DNA of 64,000 bases from Actinomadura macrotermitis (lineage in GTDB: Bacteria; Actinomycetota; Actinomycetes; Streptosporangiales; Streptosporangiaceae), in NCBI RefSeq assembly GCF_009604375.1, contig NZ_WEGH01000003.1:1302001-1366000 (forward strand), in the 5' to 3' direction. Under the pieces are notes generated by a model, which worked only from the letters and a program-made list of their open reading frames with translations, did not search any database and had not been told where the DNA came from. Positions 51,592 through 58,208 of the stretch are shown here, piece after piece. Within the stretch, counting starts at the first letter, position 1. Each line of letters opens with the position of its first letter. Position numbers and translations under genes: made by a program.

Positions 51592-52960
51592 TCCCGCCCA
51601 CCCCCTTCCCTTCTCCCCACTATTCTAAATCCAGCGAAGATCGTCCACAATCAAGCGCCACCCGCGAAACCATTCTTTACCATCGGCAATTTGTCGGCTT
51701 TATCCAATGCGGCCAGACGCATCGACCATGTGCCCAGCGAACCCGCCCCCGCTTCCCCGACGAAAAGCGGAACTCGACCCACCAAGCCCAGCCACCGCAC
51801 CGCGCCGCAGGCTATCTTTTCCCTCTCTTCGCAATGCGCCGCGCCAGCAATGCGCACCATGAACGCGACGGCCAACCACCGGCCAGCCAGGCAAGCCCGA
51901 GCGCCAAGGTGCAACAAGCGGCCACCCAAGCACCCCGCCCCCAACCCTCACCACCCTCGCTGAGTCTTAAGGGCCACCGGCCAAAAACCGCAGCATGCGC
52001 ACTCGACAGCGACTACTCCGACCACTCCCGCCAACCACCCGCCGCAGCCGCGCAGCGCGCAAGCCTCGAAGCTCCCCAAAAGCGAAGCCCAACCCACCCA
52101 ACCCGGCCAGCGCGCCGCAGGCTGGCTTTTCCATATCTTCGCAATGCGTCGTGTCGCCAATGCGCAATATGACCGCACCGCCTAGCCACTGGCCGGCCCA
52201 GCAAGCCAAGATGCAGCAAGCGGCCACCCACGCACCTCGCCCCCCAACCCTCACCGCCCTCGCTGAGTCTTAGGGGTCACCAGCCAAAAACCGCAGTATG
52301 CGCACTCGACAGCGGCCGCTTCCACCCAACCACCAGCCGCAGCCGCACAGCCACCAGATGCCCAGCTCGCAAAACCCGCAGCCTCACAAAAGCGAAGCCC
52401 AACCCACCCAGCCCAACCACCGCGCCGCAGGCTGGCTTTCCCTCACTCCACAAAGCGCCGCGCTCCCCAAACTCACCATGACCGCGACGGCCGACCACCA
52501 ACCCGGCAAGCCCGAGCACCAAGATGCAACAAGCGGCCCCCAAGCACTCCGCCCCCAACCCCCACCGCCCTCGCCGAGTCTTAGGGGTCACCAGCCAAAA
52601 ACCGCAGTATGCGCACTCGACAGCGGCCTCTTCCGCCCAACCGCCAGCCGCAGCCGCGCAGCCGCCGGCAGCCCAGCACGCAGCCCCGCAGACTCACAAA
52701 AGCGAAGCCCAACCTGGCAAGCCCGGGCGCCAAGGTGCAGCAAGCGGCCATCCAAGCTTCCCGGCCCCAACCCTCACCATCCCCGGCGAGCGCTTTCAAC
52801 GGCCACCATCCAAAGCCTCATCGCAAGCGCTCTGCCAACAGCGCTACGCCCAGCCGACCAACTCACGACCGCCAGCCATGTCACCCACCCCAGGGTTCCT
52901 GGCACAACAAACAGACACTTGCTAGTCGTTTCAGAACGAAGAATGGCTGCCGGGAGATCT
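51592..52960. other. 1.37-kb non-coding region dominated by tandem repeats
   Basis: No gene could be supported here. The region has a strong strand bias (C and A on the plus strand, few G) and lower GC than the core chromosome. It holds the promoter of the HNH gene and the repeat array at 51700-52920. Open frames on either strand merely follow the repeats. Confidence 0.6.
51700..52920. repeat. tandem array of about 303-311 bp units
   Basis: A landmark (C/TGAGTCTTA, then CCAAAAACCGCAG and TGCGCACTCGACAGC) recurs at 51961, 52264 and 52575, so periods are 303 and 311 bp. A partial first unit lies before 51960 and a shortened fourth (internal deletion) runs to about 52800. Each unit also has CGCCGCAGGCT and GCAACAAGCGGCC-like blocks and an imperfect inverted repeat AAAAGCGAAGCC / GGCTGGCTTTT. 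The array lies just upstream of the DUF222-HNH gene. Confidence 0.85.
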
Positions 52961-53332
52961 TCAGTCGTCGAGGCGTTGGAGGATGCGCGTGAACTCGTCG
53001 TTTTCAATCAGGCCGATGAGAACCCGGGTCATGCTACTGACACCGGCGTCACGGACGATGAGTCCGTCCGAGACCCAGAAGTAGCGGCCTCCGAGGGCTT
53101 CCCCGCTGGCGGCCCATCGCTTCATGAGGATCTCGACCTGGGCGAGGGTGATGCTGGTCGCGCTCCATTTGGAGCCGTCTTTGAGGTCCACGAAGACATC
53201 GACGTTGTCCACCATCTCGGGATCTTCTCCGGCGCCCGGCAAGAACGCCGCCTCGAACTGCTCCGTATGGACGCGATACCAGGGTCGGTCCCAGGTGCCG
53301 TCCCAGGTGCCGGGTGCGGTGCTGTGGCTCAT
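52961..53332 (-). CDS. conserved hypothetical protein
   Basis: This is a 123-residue cytoplasmic protein. The body looks like a real fold: DNVDVFVDLKDGSKWSATSITLAQVEILMKRW (in parts), GGRYFWVSDGLIVRDAGVSSMTRVL and EFTRILQRLDD at the end, with W and acidic residues well placed. No known domain is recognised; the small size and accessory setting would suit an immunity-type protein, but this is a guess. ATG at 53332 is used; a GTG at 53362 is also possible, and neither has a clear ribosome-binding site. Confidence 0.6.
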   Translation of the reverse strand: MSHSTAPGTWDGTWDRPWYRVHTEQFEAAFLPGAGEDPEMVDNVDVFVDLKDGSKWSATSITLAQVEILMKRWAASGEALGGRYFWVSDGLIVRDAGVSSMTRVLIGLIENDEFTRILQRLDD

Positions 53333-53578
53333 CAGACGAGAGTGACGGACCAGTTCGCCCACCTCAATCGCTTTGCTCTGCCACTCTTCCGGAAGTGAAC
53401 AGCGACCTTGTGCCTGGTGGTCGGCGCGTGGGAGTGGCCTGGGCGGACGTGCCGGCTGGATGGTTTGGCCGCTCCGTGATCACCTGCTGGCGGCGGCTGC
53501 GGACTGGGCCGGAGCCGGAGTGTGGCCCCGCCTCGCCGCCCTGGCCCCGCACCTGCCCCCCGCCCCGCACTTGCGCCC

Positions 53579-53770
53579 CCTCCTCGAAACCATCAAGTCC
53601 CAGCGCTGCCCTCTCTCCTGGCCACCACCGCTCAGTCGCGGTATCGGCGCAGCCACCACGACCGGTTCAGATCGGCGAACGGATCCGGGCTCGTCCGCGC
53701 CATGTAGAGCTCGTCGAGCGGCCGGATCATCTCCCTCAACTCCCTCGCAGCGCGCCGAGGCAAGGCGTGC
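53579..53770. repeat. second copy of the 44271-44460 segment (direct repeat)
   Basis: About 190 bp here match 44271-44460 at roughly 85% by eye, in the same orientation. It starts with the last 30 bases of a DUF397 gene (CCTCCTCGAAACCATCAAG, one mismatch) and continues into the 3' end of the CxxC-protein gene. The DUF397 stop codon is lost (TGC instead of TGA), and the rest of DUF397 is not recognisable upstream. Confidence 0.75.
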
Positions 53771-54063
53771 AAGGCGGTCTGGAGGGTCTGGCGTCCGTCA
53801 TCGAGGAAGAACGGGTCGCACAGCGGGCAACCGCACGCCCCTACTTGGGGGCCATCAGGGTCGCGGGCAAACCACGCCCATCGACGCAACGCCTGTGCGA
53901 TCGCCCCCGGCCAGAGGCGTTCCTGCTCGACCCTGGCGAGTGCCGAGATCAGGCCCGCCGACCCCGAAGGCAGACCGGGCGCGCGCCGGGCGGGGACTCC
54001 GATGACTCTGGGGGCACGGCGACGGGTGGAGGCCCGCACCTGCGATGGCCGTCTACGCGGCAT
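53632..54063 (-). CDS. conserved hypothetical protein with CxCxxC motif
   Basis: This 143-residue protein has a basic N-terminus (MPRRRPSQVRASTRRRAPR), a helix RVEQERLWPGAIAQALRRWAWFARDPDG and ACGCPLCDPFFLDD with Cys77, Cys79 and Cys82. LPRRAARELREMIRPLDELYM follows, and the C-terminus FADLNRSWWLRRYRD is distinctive. It is possibly a metal-binding protein. A decayed copy at 44316-44920 preserves CxxC, LPRRAARELRE and WWLRR, supporting these as conserved features. AAAGG precedes the ATG at 54063, and three 22-bp iterons lie just upstream. Function is unknown. Confidence 0.75.
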   Translation of the reverse strand: MPRRRPSQVRASTRRRAPRVIGVPARRAPGLPSGSAGLISALARVEQERLWPGAIAQALRRWAWFARDPDGPQVGACGCPLCDPFFLDDGRQTLQTALHALPRRAARELREMIRPLDELYMARTSPDPFADLNRSWWLRRYRD

Positions 54064-54100
54064 CGGCCTTTCTGATCAACGCCATGGCGGCACGATACCT

Positions 54101-54166
54101 CTCAAGAGCACCTGGAACATCGCTCAAAAGCACCTGGAACACCGCTCAAGAGCATCTGGACCCCAT
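54101..54166. repeat. three 22-bp iterons upstream of the CxCxxC gene
   Basis: Copies start at 54101, 54123 and 54145 (consensus CTCAAGAGCACCTGGAACA) with a 22-bp period, two helical turns. They lie 38-103 bp upstream of the start of the CxCxxC-protein gene. Regulator binding on one face of the DNA is plausible. Confidence 0.7.
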
Positions 54167-54198
54167 AGAGCGAAGCGGATGCCGTGCGGCCGCCCTCG

Positions 54199-54585
54199 TC
54201 AGCCGGCCCGGCCCTTGAGGTAGCAGGCGATCGCCAGCGGCACGATCACCAGGTCCAGCACCACGTGCCAGACGCTGAACGGGTTGTTGTGCAGGAACAG
54301 GAAGCGCAGGACGCCCAGGGTCCCTCCGATCGCCGGCAGCACGATGGACGCGGGCAGTGCCCCCGGCCAGCCGCGCAGCAGGCCGGTTCCGAGGACGGCG
54401 TAGACGACGCCGAACCCCGCCGCTCCCAGGACGTTGCCCTCGGTGCCGTAGACCGGGACCTGGAGGACGTGGGTGACCGCGGAGAGGAGCAGCAGCCAGG
54501 CGGCGGTCTGCCGGGCGCGGGCGGTCCATGCCGGGGGCCGGGGCGGCGCGGCCTGGTCCATGGCCTTCATGTCATCACCGTTCAT
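54199..54585 (-). CDS. four-helix membrane protein
   Basis: This 128-residue protein has four hydrophobic segments: TAAWLLLLSAVTHVLQVPVYG, LGAAGFGVVYAVLGTGLLRG, LPASIVLPAIGGTLGVLRFLFL and VWHVVLDLVIVPLAIACYL. The N-terminus is cytoplasmic and proline-rich. No family is recognised with confidence; a DoxX-like or small transporter-type fold is possible. The start is ATG at 54585 or 54570. It is divergent from the MarR gene, whose duplicated site lies between them. Confidence 0.72.
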   Translation of the reverse strand: MNGDDMKAMDQAAPPRPPAWTARARQTAAWLLLLSAVTHVLQVPVYGTEGNVLGAAGFGVVYAVLGTGLLRGWPGALPASIVLPAIGGTLGVLRFLFLHNNPFSVWHVVLDLVIVPLAIACYLKGRAG

Positions 54586-54646
54586 CTGCTCATCTGCGGA
54601 AACGGCCACCGGCGGAGGCGGCGCGATGGCGCCCCCGGCTCCCGAT

Positions 54647-54696
54647 TGGTACGGTGACCTGACTAATTTTCCGAGATGGTACGGTGACCTGACTAA
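54647..54696. promoter_or_regulatory. duplicated 20-bp site upstream of the MarR gene
   Basis: TGGTACGGTGACCTGACTAA occurs at 54647-54666 and again, identical, at 54677-54696, a 30-bp period that is close to three helical turns. Each copy contains GGT-N6-ACC, a small palindrome. The second copy ends one base before the MarR ATG. Probable operator pair for the MarR protein, controlling both divergent genes. Confidence 0.6.
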
Positions 54697-54697
54697 C

Positions 54698-55174
54698 ATG
54701 TCAACGACTCCTCCCGTCCCCGGGCCGGACACGCTCGCCGACAGCGCGGTGGGGCCCGACTCGCGCATCGGCGCGCTCGCGCGCAGGCTCGCCGCCCTCG
54801 TCACCCACCGCGTGCAGGAGGGCCTGGCGGAGGCGGGCATCACCGACGTGCGGCCCACCCACCTGCGGATCTTCGCCGCGATCGAGCAGGGCCCGGCCCG
54901 GATCACCCGGATCGCCGAGCGCCTCGGCTCCACGAAGCAGACGGTGGGGCCCCTCGTCGAGGAGCTGGTCAGACTCGGCTACCTGTCCCGCCTGCCGGAC
55001 CCCCAGGACGCGCGGGCGAGGATCGTCGACTTCACCCCGGCCGGCCTGGCCGCCGCGACCACGGCCCAGCGGTGCGCCGACGCCATCGACCGGGAACTGG
55101 TCGAACAGGTCGGCCACCAGCGCGCGCAGCACTGCCGCTCCGCGCTGTGGGAACTCATCACCGGCCTGGAGTAG
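54698..55174 (+). CDS. MarR family transcriptional regulator
   Basis: This 158-residue winged-helix regulator has LTHRVQEGLAEAGI-like LVTHRVQEGLAEAGITDV, then IEQGPARITRIAERLGSTKQTVGPLVEELVRLGYLSRLPDPQDARARIVDF (read in segments), the MarR helix-turn-helix and wing. The C-terminal dimer helix is VEQVGHQRAQHCRSALWEL. The ATG at 54698 lies right after the second 20-bp site, with no good Shine-Dalgarno sequence. It probably regulates itself and the divergent membrane gene in response to a small molecule. Confidence 0.92.
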   Translation: MSTTPPVPGPDTLADSAVGPDSRIGALARRLAALVTHRVQEGLAEAGITDVRPTHLRIFAAIEQGPARITRIAERLGSTKQTVGPLVEELVRLGYLSRLPDPQDARARIVDFTPAGLAAATTAQRCADAIDRELVEQVGHQRAQHCRSALWELITGLE

Positions 55175-55186
55175 GCGCGGCCGTCA

Positions 55187-55388
55187 CTCGCCGGTCCGGT
55201 GTCATTCACCGGTCCGCCCCTCCATCACCGGTCCGGCGTCATTCGCCGGTTCGGCCCCCATCACCGGTCCGCCCGCCACTCACCGGTCCGGCCCCCCACC
55301 ACCGCTCCGCCCGCCACTCACCGGCCCGGCCCCCCCATCACCGGTCCGGCCCCCCATCGCCAGTCCGCCCGTCACTCGCCGGTCTGGC
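55187..55388. repeat. degenerate 20-23-bp tandem repeats rich in ACCGGT
   Basis: About ten imperfect copies of a unit like CATCACCGGTCCGGCCCCCC fill the gap between the MarR gene and the convergent DinB gene and run into the last codons of DinB. The core ACCGGT is palindromic. It is C-rich on the plus strand and likely to slip during replication. Confidence 0.8.
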
Positions 55389-55911
55389 CGTCCACGGCTT
55401 CCCGGAGGAGGTCGGCGTGCCCGTTGTGGCGGGCGTACTCCTCGATCATGTGGCACAGGATCCAGCGCAGGCTCGGCACCTGCCCGTCCGGCCAGCTCCA
55501 GCGGGCCAGTTGCTCCAGGCCGCCGTCGCTCAAGGCCGCGCCGACCACCGCGCGGGAGCGGTCGGCCGCCTCCCGCCACAGCGCGAACAGCTCCTCGGGG
55601 CTGTCGTCGGCCGCGGACCGCCAGTCCCAGTCGGGGTCGGTCCGCCAGTCCACCTCCTGCCACGAGGACGGCATCCCCTCGCCGCGGAACCGCTGGGTGA
55701 ACCACTCGTCCTCCACGTAGGCCAGATGCTTGAGCATCCCGCCGAGGGTCATCGACGAGGCGCCGACGGTCGCGCGCAGCCCGGCGGCGTCCAGGCCGCC
55801 GCACTTCCAGGCCAGCGTGGCGCGCTGGAAGTCCAGGAAGCCCAGCAGCGTGGCGGTCTCGTCGCCCGCCGGCGGCGGTTCGGGGCGGCCCTGCTCGTCG
55901 GTGTCGCTCAT
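55372..55911 (-). CDS. DinB family protein
   Basis: This 179-residue four-helix protein of the DinB/YfiT superfamily (DUF664-like) opens ATLLGFLDFQRATLAWKCGGLDAAGL (in parts). MTLGGMLKHLAYVEDEWF carries the first metal-ligand histidine, and LRWILCHMIEEYARHNGHADLLRE carries the other two. Actinobacterial members are mycothiol-dependent transferases or isomerases; the activity here is unknown. The C-terminal residues overlap the ACCGGT repeat array. Confidence 0.9.
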   Translation of the reverse strand: MSDTDEQGRPEPPPAGDETATLLGFLDFQRATLAWKCGGLDAAGLRATVGASSMTLGGMLKHLAYVEDEWFTQRFRGEGMPSSWQEVDWRTDPDWDWRSAADDSPEELFALWREAADRSRAVVGAALSDGGLEQLARWSWPDGQVPSLRWILCHMIEEYARHNGHADLLREAVDGQTGE

Positions 55912-55959
55912 GCGCGGCAGCGTACCGGCGGGCGGCCGTCGCCTCGTAGGGTGTCGATC

Positions 55960-56334
55960 ATGGCTTGCCGTATTTCCGAACTGTTGATCGACTGCCACGA
56001 TCCGCAGCGGTTGGCGGACTTCTGGTGCGAGGTGCTGGGCTTCAGCGTGCTCGGTACCGACGTCGACGGCTCGATACAGATCGGGCCTCCGCAGGGCGCC
56101 GGCGGGGTGCAGCCGACGCTGCTCTTCAGCCCCACCACCGACCCGAAGGTCGGCAAGCTGCGGATGCACTTCGACGTCAACGCCACCGACCGCGACCAGG
56201 ACGCCGAGCTCGAGCGCCTGCTGGCCGCCGGGGCGCGCCCGGCCGACGTCGGCCAGACCGGTGAGGAGAGCTGGCACGTCCTGGCCGACCCGGAGGGCAA
56301 CGAGTTCTGCCTCCTGCGGTCCCGCCTGGACTGA
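55960..56334 (+). CDS. VOC family protein (glyoxalase-like)
   Basis: This 124-residue VOC-fold protein opens ISELLIDCHDPQRLADFWCEVLGF, then IQIGPPQGAGGVQPTLLFSP, MHFDVNATDRDQDAELERLLAAGA and VLADPEGNEFCLLRSRLD. The order of strands and the closing DPEGNEFCL are typical of glyoxalase/bleomycin-resistance family members in actinomycetes. The ATG at 55960 lies 48 bp from the divergent DinB start. Ligand unknown. Confidence 0.9.
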   Translation: MACRISELLIDCHDPQRLADFWCEVLGFSVLGTDVDGSIQIGPPQGAGGVQPTLLFSPTTDPKVGKLRMHFDVNATDRDQDAELERLLAAGARPADVGQTGEESWHVLADPEGNEFCLLRSRLD

Positions 56335-56335
56335 C

Positions 56336-57415
56336 TCACGTCACGACCGCGTCGTCGAGGTACCAGCCGTAGGGGCTCGGGCGGCCGGCGGCGCGGGGCG
56401 AGTAGTGCCGGGTGTACAGGGCGGCCACGAGCTCGGCGCGGCTCCGCACGCCGATCTTGGCGTAGGTGGCCTTCAGGTGGTCCTGGACGGTGAAGGGCGA
56501 CAAGCCGAGGCGGGCCGCCATCTGGCGGGTGGTGCGGCCCTGCGCGGCGAGCTCGGTGATCTCCCGTTCGCGGGGCGTCAGCCCGTACGCGCGGGTGATC
56601 ACCTCGCCGATCACGGCGGGGCGCGCGCCCTCGACGATGACGGCGGTCTGGTCGCCGGCGGCGGAGCCGTGCAGCACCACCCAGCGCCCGTCGCGGGCGG
56701 GCAGGGCGGCGCGGGCCAGGCCGTCGCCGCCGCGCACGGCGGCCGCCACGGCGCGGACGGCGCTCGGCAGCCGGTCGCGGTCGTCCAGGGTGGCCAGCCA
56801 GCGGCGGGCGTCGTCGGTCACGGTGCGGGTCTGCCCGGACGGCCCGACCAGCAGCAGGCCGGGCGGGCCGGTGAGGTCGCCCGGCGCGGCGAGCGCCGCG
56901 CGCAGCAGGGTGAGGCGGAACAGGTCCGCCGCGGGGCCGCTGATCTCGGCGAGCAAGGCCAGCTCGGCCGGGGAGAACGGGGGCGACGGCTCGGTCCGGT
57001 AGAGGGTGAGCGAGCCCCAGCAGCCCGTCCGCGTCCGCAGCATGACGCGGGCCTCGTCGCTGACGCCGAGGTCGTGCAGCAGCTCCCGGTGCCGCTCGGC
57101 CCGGGAGATCCGGCCGCCGGTCGCGGCGTGCAGGCCCGCGACCGGGACGGGGGCCGCGGCCAGTTCCCGGTACCCGTTGACGTCGGTGCCGCGGAACTCG
57201 ATGTCGAACAGCACCCGCTCGCGGTCGGCCGCCCCGGCGGCGTCGGCGCCGCTGACGAAGCAGCTCGTCCACAGCAGTGTGGACGGGTCGAGCGTGGAGA
57301 CGGCGGCCATGTCGTAGCCGACCGCCGCGCGCAGCAGCCGGTCCAGCCGGACGCGCACCTCGGTGAGGCCGAGGTCCTCGGCGGCCAGCCGCCGGACCTG
57401 CGCGGGGAGATCCAT
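56336..57415 (-). CDS. LuxR family transcriptional regulator
   Basis: This 359-residue protein has a C-terminal LuxR helix-turn-helix at about residues 278-335: YGLTPREREITELAAQGRTTRQMAARLGLSPFTVQDHLKATYAKIGVRSRAELVAALY (read in segments). The N-terminal two thirds look like a GAF-type sensory domain (VGYDMAAVSTLDPSTLLWTS, ARVMLRTRTGCWGSLTLYR). No phosphoacceptor receiver domain is present. It is divergent from the hemerythrin gene, which it may control through the inverted repeats between them. Confidence 0.9.
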   Translation of the reverse strand: MDLPAQVRRLAAEDLGLTEVRVRLDRLLRAAVGYDMAAVSTLDPSTLLWTSCFVSGADAAGAADRERVLFDIEFRGTDVNGYRELAAAPVPVAGLHAATGGRISRAERHRELLHDLGVSDEARVMLRTRTGCWGSLTLYRTEPSPPFSPAELALLAEISGPAADLFRLTLLRAALAAPGDLTGPPGLLLVGPSGQTRTVTDDARRWLATLDDRDRLPSAVRAVAAAVRGGDGLARAALPARDGRWVVLHGSAAGDQTAVIVEGARPAVIGEVITRAYGLTPREREITELAAQGRTTRQMAARLGLSPFTVQDHLKATYAKIGVRSRAELVAALYTRHYSPRAAGRPSPYGWYLDDAVVT

Positions 57416-57495
57416 GCCCTCAGGATGGCCCGGCCCCACCACCGCTCGGTACCCCCTCGAACTGGGGATATCGCCGCCTTGCCCGGCCCGCCTAC

Positions 57496-57516
57496 GTTCG
57501 GGGCGCCCGACCGAAC
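57496..57516. promoter_or_regulatory. inverted repeat GTTCGG-N9-CCGAAC upstream of the hemerythrin gene
   Basis: Perfect 6-base arms lie 15-35 bp upstream of the hemerythrin ATG. A second small inverted repeat, CCCC-N8-GGGG, lies at 57452-57467. Both sit in the intergenic region shared with the LuxR-type gene and are candidate sites for it. Confidence 0.4.
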
Positions 57517-57530
57517 ACCAAGGAGCCGGC

Positions 57531-58202
57531 ATGGAACGCGACGATCTGTTCACCCTCATCCACAAGGCCCTGCGCCGGGGCCTGTTCCTGGTCACGATGC
57601 GGGCCGGGGCCACCGACTGGACCGACCCGGAGCAGGTCGCCGGGCTGCAGGCGGAGTGGCGGCCCCTGCTGGCGCTGCTGCGCGTGCACACCGAGCACGA
57701 GGACGAGCACATCCTGCGCGTCCTGGACCCCTACGAGCACGCGGCGACCGATGTCATCGCCGACCAGCACCGCGACCTGGACGACCTGCTGGAGCACCTG
57801 GCGGAGTCCTTCGACAAGGCGCCCGGCGACCCGGCCGCGGGCCTGGACCTCTACCGCGACCTCGCCCGGTTCGTCGCCGCCTACCTGCCCCACCTGCACG
57901 AGGAGGAGACGGGGGTGATGCCCCGGATCTGGGCGCACTGCACCGACGCGGAGATCGCCGCCGCCCGCGCCGCCTTCATGGCCGCCACCCCGCCGGGCGT
58001 CCAGGCCACCACCCTGGAGCTGGTGCTGCCCGCGGTGGACCCGGCGACCCGCGCCGCCCTGGTCACCGGCATGGCCCGCACCGCCCCGCCGCCCGTCGTC
58101 GACGGCGTCCTCGCCATCGCCGACCGGGTCCTCGACGCCCCCTCGGCCACCGCCCTGCGCGACCTTGTGGCGGTGCCGCCCGCGGTCCACGCCACGGAGT
58201 GA
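57531..58202 (+). CDS. hemerythrin domain protein
   Basis: This 223-residue protein has an HHE/hemerythrin four-helix fold in its first 145 residues: LLALLRVHTEHEDEHILRVL, DVIADQHRDLDDLLEHLAE and FVAAYLPHLHEEETGVMPRI contain the His/Glu ligands of a di-iron site. The C-terminal part is helical (VLPAVDPATRAALVTGMART). It may sense or carry oxygen, nitric oxide or iron. AAGGAG lies just before the ATG. It is divergent from the LuxR regulator and convergent with the CocE hydrolase. Confidence 0.9.
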   Translation: MERDDLFTLIHKALRRGLFLVTMRAGATDWTDPEQVAGLQAEWRPLLALLRVHTEHEDEHILRVLDPYEHAATDVIADQHRDLDDLLEHLAESFDKAPGDPAAGLDLYRDLARFVAAYLPHLHEEETGVMPRIWAHCTDAEIAAARAAFMAATPPGVQATTLELVLPAVDPATRAALVTGMARTAPPPVVDGVLAIADRVLDAPSATALRDLVAVPPAVHATE

Positions 58203-58208
58203 ACCGGG

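Noticed and set aside
51700..52920. Possible CRISPR array
   Set aside because: Units are about 300 bp and contiguous, without short repeats separated by unique spacers; no cas genes are nearby.
52298..53398. Plus-strand open frame of about 366 codons through the repeat array
   Set aside because: It follows the repeat units, has proline/serine-rich sequence with no domain or ribosome-binding site, and runs antisense through another gene.
55187..55388. Possible CRISPR array
   Set aside because: Units of 20-23 bp are tandem and imperfect, with no spacers.
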